A stretch of 62,872 bases of DNA, from the NCBI GenBank assembly GCA_000739535.1, contig DF820470.1, positions 119,581 to 182,452 of the forward strand, in the 5' to 3' direction. Every line of letters begins with the position of its first letter. Within the stretch, counting starts at the first letter, position 1. The translations under genes were made by a program, and so were the position numbers. This DNA comes from Candidatus Vecturithrix granuli (GTDB taxonomy: Bacteria; Moduliflexota; Moduliflexia; Moduliflexales; Moduliflexaceae). The notes beneath the pieces were generated by a model. That model searched no databases. It worked only from the letters and a program-made list of their open reading frames with translations, and was not told where the DNA came from. Below, piece by piece: positions 1 through 9,400 of this stretch.

Positions 1-273
1 TACGAAAACAACGAGGGGGATACTCATAATCAATTGTTTTTGTTTAACTTATAACCGGACACTAATGACAAAATATATTGAAAATCCAGGAAGCATAGTC
101 CGAAATCTAACGAGTTATTTTTCTTGACAGCCCTGAAAACATTATGGTTAAACAAGGCTGAAGTAATTACAAGGATTTCTCATAAGTAAGGATTTCAGAA
201 CTTTTGCCTTTAACATCGATTTCTGAAGAATTCTCATGAAACGAAAAACATACTATGTTTGATAAGTTTTTTT
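1..273. other. Non-coding stretch upstream of the MNTase gene
   Basis: AT-rich sequence with no convincing reading frame, RNA gene or repeat. It presumably holds the promoter of the downstream toxin-antitoxin pair. I could not pick out a reliable -35/-10 pair. Confidence 0.4.
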
Positions 274-654
274 ATGGCAGTAGATGTGTTGACCAGACAA
301 GAAATTGCGGAATATAGAAGTACAGCCAGAAAACGGAAAGAAGAAGACCGCATCCGACAGGAACAACGTCGTGAACGCGCTATACATGTGGCAAAGCTAT
401 CTGCAAAGATCCTGAAAGAGCAATTTGCAGTCACCCGGGTGATTCTTTTTGGTTCCTTAGCGCGGGGCGACCTCTTTCATGCACATTCTGACGTGGATCT
501 GCTTGTATCGGGATTGGAAGAGCGTGCGCTCTATCGAGCGGTTGGAGTGTTGCTCAGTTTAGATCCGGAGATTCAGATCGATGTCGTGCGCTTCGAAGAT
601 GCTTCTGAGCTATTGCGAACCACGATTGAGCAGGAAGGAGTGAGCTTACTATGA
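274..654 (+). CDS. MntA-type nucleotidyltransferase (MNTase) antitoxin
   Basis: Minimal nucleotidyltransferase of 126 aa. The fold signature is visible as GSLARG at about residues 60-65 followed by SDVDLLV at about 72-78; the two Asp residues are the usual metal ligands. In MNTase/HEPN systems such proteins AMPylate and so silence the HEPN toxin. A charged, probably helical extension of about 45 residues rich in Arg, Lys and Glu precedes the domain. The ATG at 274 is chosen; an in-frame TTG at 259 would add five residues, and neither has a clear Shine-Dalgarno. The stop codon overlaps the next start as ATGA, so the pair is translationally coupled. The antitoxin role is inferred from family and arrangement. 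Confidence 0.8.
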   Translation: MAVDVLTRQEIAEYRSTARKRKEEDRIRQEQRRERAIHVAKLSAKILKEQFAVTRVILFGSLARGDLFHAHSDVDLLVSGLEERALYRAVGVLLSLDPEIQIDVVRFEDASELLRTTIEQEGVSLL

Positions 655-1151
655 ACCCTGAATATACTGCCCTGATTGGACGTATAGATCAGATGATTGC
701 AGATATTGAACGTGTAGTGAATCGGGCTGAATATTTACTTGATAAAGCCTGCAAAACCGGAGATGATGGGTATTGGGATGGGATTGCTCTGAATTTACAT
801 GGGTTTTATGCGGGTGTTGAACGGATTTTCGAAGACATTGCCCGCACAATAGACCAGAGTGTTCCGACCGGTACGACCTGGCACCAGGATTTATTGCTCC
901 AGATGTCGGCAAAAGTCAATGCTCTGCGTCCGCCAGTTATTACGATTGACACGCGCTATTGTCTGGATGAATACCGGGGGTTCCGAGATCTTGTGCGGAA
1001 TGTCTATACCTTTCATCTGCGTCCTGCTCGCTTACAAGAATTGACGACCGACTTACGCGATTGCACCAGAAATATCCAACGCGATCTGAAGGTATTCACT
1101 CATTTTTTAGAACAAATGACTGATGCCGATGAAGAGAACGAGGAAAAATAG
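651..1151 (+). CDS. HepT-like (HEPN) ribonuclease toxin
   Basis: An all-helical 166 aa protein coupled to the MNTase gene by a 4-base ATGA overlap. It carries an R-x5-H motif (R116 to H122, within RNVYTFH), which matches the catalytic R-x4-6-H of HEPN RNases, followed by the R-P-A-R-L segment typical of the HepT-like group that travels with MNTase partners. Predicted role: RNA cleavage when not modified by its partner. The protein has no signal peptide or membrane segment and should be cytosolic. The HEPN call rests on the motif, helical content and neighbour rather than a strong whole-length match that I can recall. Confidence 0.7.
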   Translation: MNPEYTALIGRIDQMIADIERVVNRAEYLLDKACKTGDDGYWDGIALNLHGFYAGVERIFEDIARTIDQSVPTGTTWHQDLLLQMSAKVNALRPPVITIDTRYCLDEYRGFRDLVRNVYTFHLRPARLQELTTDLRDCTRNIQRDLKVFTHFLEQMTDADEENEEK

Positions 1152-1317
1152 TGATTTTTCTCGACTCATATTTTTTGTTGACATCGTGAAGCATGAGAAC
1201 TCATAAGATAGAGATGAAGCCAATGAGCGATAAAATACTCTCAGAGAGGTGGGCACATCATAGTGACGCGAAAAATCCTCAAAAACGAAATTGATTTTAT
1301 CCAGGATGAATACTTAG

Positions 1318-1440
1318 AAGCTGTTTTAAAAGTTTGCAGGTGAGGAGTGTGAAAGCTCTGCTTTCGCTGTCAAAGCAGAGCTTTCACACTCCTGTTCACC
1401 TCTCTCGAAATGCCCGTTGCATGGACTTTTAAAACAGCTT
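1318..1440. repeat. Palindromic MITE-like element
   Basis: Perfect 16-bp terminal inverted repeats lie at 1318-1333 and 1425-1440. An inner palindrome (about 1344-1392) is built on GGAGTGTGAAAGCTCTGC and its complement. The 7-bp sequence CTTAGAA sits directly on both sides (1313-1319 and 1441-1447), like a target-site duplication that overlaps the repeat tips. It carries no coding capacity, so any movement would need a transposase in trans. The core resembles the palindrome at 58468-58612 (21 of 24 bases over 1344-1367 against 58513-58536). It sits at the 5' end of the hicB gene. Confidence 0.75.
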
Positions 1441-1647
1441 CTTAGAATTACGATAGAACTATATGAAGATGGCGTGTTTGTCGCGGAATGTCCAACATTG
1501 CCTGGTTGCATTTCACAAGGTATTACACGCCAGGAAGCCATCCGGAATATTCAAGATGCCATGCAAGGCTATGTGGCAAGTCTGAAAAAGCATAACGAAC
1601 CGATTCCGCCTACGATTATGGAAGAGTTGGTCGAGGTGGCTGTATGA
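1417..1647 (+). pseudogene. hicB: HicB-family antitoxin, 5' end disrupted by palindrome
   Basis: The protein from about 1441 onward is a clear HicB antitoxin: a short beta strand rich in I-x-I-E, then VAECPTLPGCISQG, the hallmark of the HicB partial RNase H fold, then a helix and a C-terminal EPIPP segment. Normal HicB proteins of this type begin only a few residues before the first strand. Here the first residues are encoded by the inserted palindrome, and the only available start is a TTG at 1417 without a ribosome binding site. Reading upstream of the insertion in the same frame meets a stop. It is therefore either a disabled gene or one rescued by a start inside the repeat. Confidence 0.7.
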
Positions 1648-1721
1648 GCAAATTGTCGGTGATGTCAGGGGAAAAAATTGTGTCAAATTTATCCATCGAG
1701 TTAAAAACAACGATATTTTAG
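1644..1721 (+). pseudogene. hicA: HicA toxin, N-terminal stump
   Basis: An ATG overlaps the hicB stop as ATGA, exactly where hicA should begin. The first residues, MSKLSVMSGEKIVSNLS, match the start of HicA mRNA interferases (typically M-S-K-L-P-x-x-S/T-G-K-x-x-I-x-x-L). The match stops after about 18 residues and the frame closes at 1719-1721. The catalytic His and the rest of the dsRBD-like fold are missing. The lost 3' part coincides with the 3' end of the convergent radical SAM gene (1701), so a recombination or insertion joint lies near 1690-1701. Confidence 0.7.
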
Positions 1722-3236
1722 TATAGCCTTTGCCTTTTCTGTAAAAGCCTTACTTTCTTGTTGTCCCATTCCGGCATGAACTTCATATCGATACCCCAAC
1801 CGATCCCATTTAATAGCTACGCCATGCTTATCCTCATAAAATATTTTTGTAATACCAAATTTATCTGGCTCATTAAAAACTGTCGTACCCTCCTCTAGAC
1901 AAAATGGTTGCATAACAACAAAATCATATAACTCTTTGTTATTAATAAGGAAATCAAGAGTCATTGAAGCTTCTTGTTGAGTTTCGGTAGGAAATCCAAA
2001 AATGACATCGACAATAATTTCTATGCCTACCTTCTTGAGTATCCTAAATATTCTTTTTGCATCTTCTGGAATGTGGGGTTTCCCCATTAATTTTAATATT
2101 CTTGAGGACATTGATTCTAATCCTACAATAACCTGGGAACAACCTGATTGAGCCATTGATTGGATGATTGATTCATTCAGCCCAGGAAGCAAGGCTAAAT
2201 ATGTCCACCATTGAATAGTAACATGTTCTTTTACCAGGGTATCAGAGAATTCTTTTAAAAAGCGAGGAGTCAGAAAATCGTCTATGATCCGAAATTTAGA
2301 GATCGTATATTTATACTGCAAATTTTTAATCATAGTGACAATATTTTCTACTGTTCCCTGAGAAAATTGTTGATGTAGTAGGCGATATGTACAAAATGTA
2401 CATCGTCCCCATGGGCAACCGTAAGATGTGCGTATTGGAAGAGCAGAATAGCGAGAAGCATCTTTAAAAATAGGTTCAAAAATATAATCGGCATTAGCGT
2501 GAAATGTATCAGGGGTTCTGGTACATGTTCCATTGCCATTTTTAAAATATAAATTAGGAATCTTGCTGAAATCATGTGAATGTTCCAATTGATAGATTAA
2601 TTCGGCTAATGGTTCTTCCCCATCAAAGATAATAAAGCCATCAATAAATTTGCAAAGTTCTGTATTTTTACTTAAGATAGCAGCATGTTTCGTAATTAGA
2701 ACTCCCCCTATAATAATAAACAGGTGTTTATGAGACATTTTAAGTAATTTAGCAAGAATAAGTGAATAATACAGTTGAATTGGATAAAAAACTGAGAATC
2801 CTACAATCCGTATATTATCATTTTTGATGAGATTTGCTGCATAATTATAATATTTATTTACACGTTCACCTTCATATTGAATAGCTGAGGTGATAATCGC
2901 ATCAAGAGATGATGTAATTATATCAGGTGAAGGTGTCCGTGAAGATTGATATTGAATAATTTTCTTGGTTATTGATGAAAGGATATATTTAAGAAAAGGA
3001 TAAAACTTTCTTGGAATCAAATCTGATAAACGTCCAAAATACTGATACATTTTTGATGGCTTACTTAAATCCTCTACCACTAAACCTGAATAACCTCTGC
3101 TTTTCAGAAAAGCATGTAACTGTGAAATACTTAATAGAGGGCAAATATTGTGGCGGGGAGATCCTGGTGGATAGAGCAATAAAGTTTTAAGTGTGATTTT
3201 ATTCAAATCTCTCTCTTTTCTTTTCAAAATGGTCAT
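1701..3236 (-). CDS. B12-binding-type radical SAM protein
   Basis: The protein is 511 aa. The N-terminal half has a Rossmann-like, cobalamin-binding-domain-type layout (LLLYPPGSP opening, IVGFSVFYP and IIIGGV strands). The radical SAM core follows, with the iron-sulfur motif reading GCPWGRCTFC, that is C-x4-C-x2-C rather than the usual C-x3-C-x2-C. Further landmarks are VGLESMSSRILKLMGK and FGFPTET, typical of B12-type radical SAM enzymes. A GGAG Shine-Dalgarno precedes the ATG. The substrate is unknown. It is transcribed away from wecE at the edge of the polysaccharide region and could modify a sugar, lipid or peptide. Confidence 0.8.
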   Translation of the reverse strand: MTILKRKERDLNKITLKTLLLYPPGSPRHNICPLLSISQLHAFLKSRGYSGLVVEDLSKPSKMYQYFGRLSDLIPRKFYPFLKYILSSITKKIIQYQSSRTPSPDIITSSLDAIITSAIQYEGERVNKYYNYAANLIKNDNIRIVGFSVFYPIQLYYSLILAKLLKMSHKHLFIIIGGVLITKHAAILSKNTELCKFIDGFIIFDGEEPLAELIYQLEHSHDFSKIPNLYFKNGNGTCTRTPDTFHANADYIFEPIFKDASRYSALPIRTSYGCPWGRCTFCTYRLLHQQFSQGTVENIVTMIKNLQYKYTISKFRIIDDFLTPRFLKEFSDTLVKEHVTIQWWTYLALLPGLNESIIQSMAQSGCSQVIVGLESMSSRILKLMGKPHIPEDAKRIFRILKKVGIEIIVDVIFGFPTETQQEASMTLDFLINNKELYDFVVMQPFCLEEGTTVFNEPDKFGITKIFYEDKHGVAIKWDRLGYRYEVHAGMGQQESKAFTEKAKAILKYRCF

Positions 3237-3546
3237 ATCATTTCTCCAAAAAGTCTTTTATAATGAATATATTCAATGAAAATCCCACGATATGAATAAT
3301 TTCAGGTTACTATTCCAATAAACACTCTAGAGTGATAATTCTATTTGACAAAAAAATGGATAGTATGGAAGATGCTTAATTTATATAGGTTTGAAAATTT
3401 GTGGTCGCGTGTGTTTCAATCCAAATTACCAGGGATAACAGATAAATATATGCACTAATATTGCTAAGTTATTAATTGTAATTGCTTTATATTTTATTGT
3501 TTTTGTCAAGAACTATCCTATGAACAGTTAAATGAAGGGATAAAAA
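3237..3546. other. Divergent intergenic region, radical SAM / wecE
   Basis: AT-rich spacer of 310 bases between divergent genes. It should contain both promoters, but I see no unambiguous -35/-10 pair, riboswitch or strong hairpin. A GTTTCAATCC-like string near 3410 resembles the end of some CRISPR repeats but occurs once. Confidence 0.5.
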
Positions 3547-4680
3547 ATGAAAAAGATACCTTTTAATAAGCCATTTCTCATCGGAAAAGAGGTTGAATAT
3601 ATTGCTGAAGCCGTCAAATCAGGGAAAATTTCAGGCAATGGTATGTTTACTAAGAAATGTCATGAGTTTTTCGAACAGCGTTATGGATTTGCAAAGGTGC
3701 TGCTCACCACATCATGTACTGATGCCCTGGAAATGGCGGCAATTTTAACCAATATTCAGCCGGGAGATGAGGTGATTATTCCTTCCTATACTTTTGTCTC
3801 AACCGCAAATGCCTTTGTGCTGCGAGGAGCGAAAATTATCTTCGCTGATAGTGAAGCCCAGACGCCGAATCTTGATGCGTCTGCGCTTGAAGAACTCATT
3901 ACCCCTCGCACAAAAGCGATTGTCGTTGTGCATTATGCCGGCGTGGCCTGTGATATGGATGTGATCATGGAATGTGCGCGTCAACATGACCTGATCGTCA
4001 TTGAAGATGCGGCTCAGGCGATCGATGCGTATTATAAAGGCAAACCTCTTGGCTCAATTGGACATTTAGCCGCGTTTTCCTTCCATGAAACCAAAAATAT
4101 CATCTCTGGTGAGGGGGGAATGTTAGTGGTCAATGATGAACGCTTTCGGGATCGAGCGGAGATCATCTGGGAAAAAGGGACGAATCGCGCAGCCTTTTTC
4201 CGGGGCGAAATCAATAAATATGGCTGGGTAGATGTTGGCTCGTCATTTTTGCCTTCTGAGGTAATCGCCGCATTTTTGTACGCTCAATTGGAACACCTTG
4301 AACAAATTCAAGAAAAACGGGTGACCCTGTGGAATCAGTATTATGATGGATTACTATCGTTAGAAGAGCAAGGTCGAATTCAATTACCTGTTCTTCCTGA
4401 CTATGCCACCAATAACGGGCATTTATTTTATATCGTGTGCCAAAATTTGGCAGAACGGCAAGCGCTGATTGGATGCCTCAAAGAACATCAGATTCATGCC
4501 GTGTTTCATTATCTTTCGCTGCATGAGTCCCCCTTCTATCAAGACAAGCATGATGGCCGCAAGCTCCCCAATACTGCTCGGTATATGGATTGTCTGCTCC
4601 GACTGCCGATGTATTATGAACTGGAAAATGAGGAACAAGAGTTTATTATAGAGATGATTCAGAAATTTTTTGAGGAATGA
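3547..4680 (+). CDS. wecE: dTDP-4-amino-4,6-dideoxygalactose transaminase
   Basis: A PLP-dependent DegT/DnrJ/EryC1-family sugar aminotransferase of 377 aa that follows enterobacterial WecE/RffA closely from end to end. Matching blocks include an IPFNKP start, GDEVIIPSYTFVSTANAFVL, VVHYAGVACDMD, EDAAQAID and SFHETKN. The PLP-binding lysine is K183 in HETKN. The expected reaction is amination of dTDP-4-keto-6-deoxy-glucose with glutamate to give dTDP-4-amino-4,6-dideoxygalactose, a precursor for surface polysaccharide. A GAAGGG purine stretch precedes the ATG. It stands alone on the plus strand among minus-strand polysaccharide genes. Confidence 0.9.
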   Translation: MKKIPFNKPFLIGKEVEYIAEAVKSGKISGNGMFTKKCHEFFEQRYGFAKVLLTTSCTDALEMAAILTNIQPGDEVIIPSYTFVSTANAFVLRGAKIIFADSEAQTPNLDASALEELITPRTKAIVVVHYAGVACDMDVIMECARQHDLIVIEDAAQAIDAYYKGKPLGSIGHLAAFSFHETKNIISGEGGMLVVNDERFRDRAEIIWEKGTNRAAFFRGEINKYGWVDVGSSFLPSEVIAAFLYAQLEHLEQIQEKRVTLWNQYYDGLLSLEEQGRIQLPVLPDYATNNGHLFYIVCQNLAERQALIGCLKEHQIHAVFHYLSLHESPFYQDKHDGRKLPNTARYMDCLLRLPMYYELENEEQEFIIEMIQKFFEE

Positions 4681-4691
4681 TCGTATTGACT

Positions 4692-4714
4692 GCGCCCCAG
4701 GTACAAGAGCCTGG
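4692..4714 (+). terminator. GC-rich hairpin after wecE
   Basis: GCCCCAGG and its complement CCTGGGGC flank a short loop 12 bases after the wecE stop. No U-run follows, so it may be a 3' stabilising hairpin rather than an intrinsic terminator. Confidence 0.4.
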
Positions 4715-4803
4715 GGCCGGTGAAAAACGACAATTAATGCTATTGACTATGAAAGATCGTTTTCAATTATTGGTAAAGCAATAGTTCATTTTGGAGCTTA
4801 AAA

Positions 4804-4831
4804 CACTTAGAAATCTTCTTCTATCTAAGTG
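4804..4831 (-). terminator. Intrinsic terminator after the GT39-like gene
   Basis: On the minus strand CACTTAGA and TCTAAGTG pair around a 12-base loop and are followed by TTTT. It lies just beyond the stop codon of the gene at 4844-6244. Confidence 0.6.
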
Positions 4832-4843
4832 TGAAAATTCTTC

Positions 4844-6244
4844 TTATTGTTCTTGCTTTTCGTTCAGCAAATACACCTCGGTTATATTCTCGTGGTAATC
4901 GAATCGCTTTTTCTTGATTCGCAACATCCGAATCCCATGTTTCCAAAGCCATTGATCTACATCTTGCGGGATTTCTTCGCGAGCCAGGGAATATATAAGC
5001 CACACTCGCTGTTTGTCAGCGATATGTTGTTCCAAACTTAAAATAGCGGTTTTCCCTTCTTGTAAGTTAGGGATTGGTGTGACTTGAAAAGCAGGAAGAT
5101 AATATCGTAAAACACTGATCCAGCTCGCAGAAAGAATAATATCGCCAGGTTGATAATGGTCGTTGATAAATTTTGCGGCGGAGCGATAATCATGGCGATC
5201 TCCATCCTGATAGTGACTGACAAAAGAAGGGAGTGGAAGCAGAATAAAAACCATGGACATAGCAAGCGCGATAAGTCGGGATTGCTTTTTGACCTGTTCA
5301 TACATGAGGGCGACAAAACGGGCGGCTAATATGAAAAATGCTACTGTGGAAGCAAATACATAATCTTGACGGAAAGGCAGGAATAATGGGGCCAATATCG
5401 CGACGACAATGACTATGATAACAACTACACCCCACAAACGATCCGATGCATCTTTACTATACCACATTGCCCACCACCAACCAGCACAGGCTGTTAACGT
5501 AATTCCCCAATTCAGATTAAACGCAATTCCCATCAGGGTATGAATGCTAGTATAGCCCCAATTCTGTCTTTCACTCCAGTTTTGCCAGCCAAACCATGCC
5601 CAGAAACAAAGAAACAGGAGCAAAGGAACTCCAACGAGCAAATAACCTCTTATTGCACGCCAGGAGATGGTGGGGTGATGGCGAAGGATCTCAAAAATCA
5701 CAAATGTTCCCAGAGCCACAGGAATAACCATACTCAGGGAGTGAGTAGCGACAGTAAGTGCTGACATCAATCCTGAAAGCGCGGCCCATTTCCCATTGTT
5801 TTCTTTCCACGCAAGGGCTGCTGTCAGAAGGGCCATAGCTCCGAAAAAAAAGGCGTAAGAATAGCTACGTTGATTTTGGCTATGAAAAAGGTGCCAGGGG
5901 GATAGAAGCAATATAAACCCAAGCAGAACTGCCGTCACATGCCCATATAATCGAAATACCAAAAGAACAATGAATGCGATTGCAAGAGTCCCTGTGATAG
6001 CAACCCCCATTCGGGATTCTCTTTCACCTCTGCCAAACAGTTGATAGGTAATGTGCTGCAAATAATATGCTAATGGGTCAGGGGGAATTTTGTCTTCAAG
6101 CGCTTTGACCTGAAGAAACGTGCTGGTTTCATCCCCCCAAAAACTCCAATCAAGACGATAAAATCGGGTCATTGCTCCTAACAATAAGAATGTGAAGACG
6201 ATAATCCATGTAAATTTTGACCAGCGATAAACATTGTTATTCAT
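4844..6244 (-). CDS. GT39-like membrane glycosyltransferase
   Basis: A polytopic membrane protein of 466 aa. The first predicted membrane helix is followed by a loop with FWGDETS, which matches the acidic D-E motif in the first extracytoplasmic loop of the PMT/ArnT (GT39, GT-C) superfamily. Around nine to eleven hydrophobic helices follow and the C-terminal 110 residues form a soluble domain. GT-C enzymes use lipid-linked sugars to glycosylate lipids or proteins outside the membrane. An AAGGAG Shine-Dalgarno precedes the ATG. It could transfer a sugar made by the neighbouring pathway; donor and acceptor cannot be read from the sequence. Confidence 0.75.
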   Translation of the reverse strand: MNNNVYRWSKFTWIIVFTFLLLGAMTRFYRLDWSFWGDETSTFLQVKALEDKIPPDPLAYYLQHITYQLFGRGERESRMGVAITGTLAIAFIVLLVFRLYGHVTAVLLGFILLLSPWHLFHSQNQRSYSYAFFFGAMALLTAALAWKENNGKWAALSGLMSALTVATHSLSMVIPVALGTFVIFEILRHHPTISWRAIRGYLLVGVPLLLFLCFWAWFGWQNWSERQNWGYTSIHTLMGIAFNLNWGITLTACAGWWWAMWYSKDASDRLWGVVVIIVIVVAILAPLFLPFRQDYVFASTVAFFILAARFVALMYEQVKKQSRLIALAMSMVFILLPLPSFVSHYQDGDRHDYRSAAKFINDHYQPGDIILSASWISVLRYYLPAFQVTPIPNLQEGKTAILSLEQHIADKQRVWLIYSLAREEIPQDVDQWLWKHGIRMLRIKKKRFDYHENITEVYLLNEKQEQ

Positions 6245-6410
6245 AAATTCTTCTCCTTCTTGTAAACGATGGCCCTCATTTTTACAATTCTAACCAAGCA
6301 ACAATAGGCAAAACTGTACCATGAAGCAGTCAGAGTTTGTCAAGACAGAAGATAGTGATCTTTAAATTATCTTCCTATCCGGTGAATTCATTGGGCAGTT
6401 TGAAGAAATG

Positions 6411-6445
6411 CCCTCTTGCGAAGATAGAAGATTTTCGCAAGAGGG
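6411..6445 (-). terminator. Hairpin after the M23/golvesin gene
   Basis: CCCTCTTGCGAA pairs with TTCGCAAGAGGG around an 11-base loop, 32 bases past the minus-strand stop codon at 6477. The stem is long and stable, the U-tract is weak (CATTTCTT). Confidence 0.55.
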
Positions 6446-6476
6446 AATGATTGAAAATTTTCAGAGGCGTTTCAAA

Positions 6477-9400
6477 TTAAGAGAAGTTGTTATCTTTTTT
6501 TGACAATTCTTTCTCTATGATCCGCCTTAAAACAATACGTCTGAACAGAAAGATCCCTATCAGACCCGAACCGACGAGGAAGAGCGTGTTCAGTTCAGGA
6601 ATACCCAAAACGGTGATGTCAACAGCATCAATGACAAGTTCAGGAACAGCGGCAATCCTCGTACTATCATCGCTCATAAGACCAAGTTCAACGATATTAG
6701 CTGCTTCAGTATCAGAATCAACCTGGAGAAGTTCAAAGACGGATGACATTTCCAATCCGACAAGTTCAGATACACCAGAAACTTCGTTAACAGCGAGAGT
6801 GGCGAATTCAGAGGAATCGGCAGATAGAGTACGAGTGGTGACAAGGGGCGATGTAAATAAGGCGGTCGTTTCAGTATCCTTTGCCGAAGAATCCCATACA
6901 AAGCGAAAGGCATCTGCGACAACCTCTCCTTTTAATGTACTGGATAGCACCACAGAATTACTCTCCCCTGCTTCAAAAAGAAATGTTCCGAGGTACTTCC
7001 ACTCTTTGTAATAATTGGTAAAATCAACGACAACCTGATCTTGCTGTCCCGCATGATTAATAGTAATTACGGCATTGGTCGCTCTTGAACTTGAAGATGA
7101 ACTAAAGGCATCACGCCACCATCCATAGACCTGATAATTTCCGGTTTCAGGGATATTAGGTGTCCAGGAAGCTGTTGAACGGCCCTTACTCACAGAGGCA
7201 ATCAAAAAATCTGATCCGTAAAATCCCATTATATTGGTGGTGCTTTCCCAATCGCCGGAATACTGAAATTCAGGGTCATCATTGTCGATGATAATCCCAC
7301 TTTCAGTTTTGCTACAGCTTCCGTCTGTCTGCGAAACACCCGTCTCACACCCACAGACAATGCTATTTTCTACCAGATATCCACCTGTTATACATCGCAG
7401 AGGTTTTGTCGCAGAACAGGCGTCAACAAGGGTGCCATCCGGACACTGTTCAGGAGGATTTGAGTTGTACGTCATTCTGGAAAGAATAAACTCATAGGCA
7501 TTCTCGTGATCGCTCAAATCAGAAATATACCCTCCATAAAAATCATAGACTCGCTTGATTTCAAGATGAATATGGAGTCCGGAAGGCGCCCATCCTGTTT
7601 CCCCCACTATTCCAAGAACAGTTCCTTTCGGAAGAAATTCTCCTATACTAAAACGATCTGCAGGGGAATCAGCAAGATGGTTATACCAGGAATAGACATA
7701 CTCTCCATTTGGTAAAAGGTGCTTGATCATAATCGCGTTCCCAAATCCATTAAAGCTTTGTACCCATCCATTGGCAATATTAAGAGCATTAACGTCAGTG
7801 CGATAGACTGCAAAGTCGGTTCCGGCATGATAACCACTTTGTTCTAATCGTTTATTGCCAAAGGCCTGGAAAATAAAAAAGTCTTGTTCTTCAATGGGCC
7901 ATATAAACTCATACGCCACAATATCAGAATCACTCACAATCACGTAATCGGATTTGAAAATCGTCTCTTCCTGATTATTACTATCTGTCACGGTGAGTTG
8001 GACCGTGTACGTGCCAGGTTCCTCGTAACTATGGGTTGGATGTTGCTCAGTACTCGTGGTCCCATCTCCGAACTCCCACAGCCAACTCACAATCTCACCC
8101 AGAGAATTATCCGTGAATTGTACTTCTAACGGAGCCAAACCTGTCAGAGGAGTCGCCGTAAAATCTGCTTCAAGTGACAAAGTAGATTGAAATTTTATAG
8201 CATCTGCTACCGGATTGCCATCGGTCTCATTGGTTACCACCACGGTGGTTTCCCCCGCCAGGAAATGATACGTGCCTAAATCATTCCATTGTCCTCCATT
8301 ACTCTGCTGATCAACTTCGATTCTGGCTGATCCCTCAGCATGCGTGATGATGTATGGCACATTCGAGGCTCTGGTCGAATACGGGCTTGACCACCAGGCC
8401 GACACTCGATAGTCGCCCTCTTCTGGAATCGTGATCGTCCAGATTGCCTTGTCTGTCCCATCCCCGCCATAGCTCCACTGATAGTTATTGCCATAATAAC
8501 CTGAAATCAAAGTTGAGAAAGGCCAATCTCCAACTGTGCTAAACTTACTATCTTCATTGTCGATAATCATGACTGTCCAAGAGGGCGTTACCGTCGGGGT
8601 TGCCGTCGGTACAGGCGTCGGAGTCACTGTTGGAATAGGCGTTGGAGTCACGGTCGGGATAGGCGTGGGCGTCGGGGTTGATACCGCCACCTCGAGTTTC
8701 ACGGCATCAGCCACCGGCACGTTATCAGCGTCATTACTTAACACCACGGTCGTCGTCCCGGCCAGAAAATGATAGATCCCTAACGGATTCCATTGCCCCC
8801 CATTACTCCGCTGATCCGCCTCAACTCGCGTTGTTCCCTGAGCATGGGTGATCGTATAGGGAGCATTCGACGGTCTGGTCGAATACGGATTCGACCACCA
8901 GGCTGATACCTGATAATCCCCTTCCACCGGAATGTAAAAAGTCCAGATGGCTTTGCTGGTCCCCGTCCCGGCATAGCTCCACTGGTAGTTCGTCCCATAA
9001 TACCCGGATACCAGGGTAGAAGCAGGCCAGTCACCCACCACGCTGAAATCACTCTCACTGTTATCAATAATCTTGCTTGTCCAGAGTTCTGAAATAGTGA
9101 TATATCGAGTTTTCGTGAGAGTGTCTTCCTGACTATCACCCGTGATGGTCAGACTCACGGAGTAGGTCCCCGGGGTAGAATAGATGTGGGTCGGATGTTG
9201 CTCTCTACTCGTGGTGCCATCTCCAAACTCCCACAGCCAATTCGTGATCGTTCCCTGAGACTGATCTGTAAACGACACCTCTAACGGGGCGACCCCTATC
9301 AATGGACCTGCGACAAAATCGGCCTTTATGGACACGGACTCCAGTTTTACGGCATCGGCGACCGGATTGTTGTCAGCGTCATTACTCAACACGACAGTCG

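Noticed and set aside
1263-1340. GTG-initiated short frame (VTRKILKNEIDF onward) as the true hicB start
   Set aside because: Even with the palindrome removed this frame meets a TAG (CGA TAG) and does not join the HicB frame without an extra base.
3400-3425. GTTTCAATCC-like string resembling a CRISPR repeat end
   Set aside because: It occurs once and no spaced repeats follow, so there is no array.
8536-8772. Plus-strand frame rich in Val-Gly repeats
   Set aside because: It is the antisense of the Pro-Thr linker in the M23/golvesin protein.
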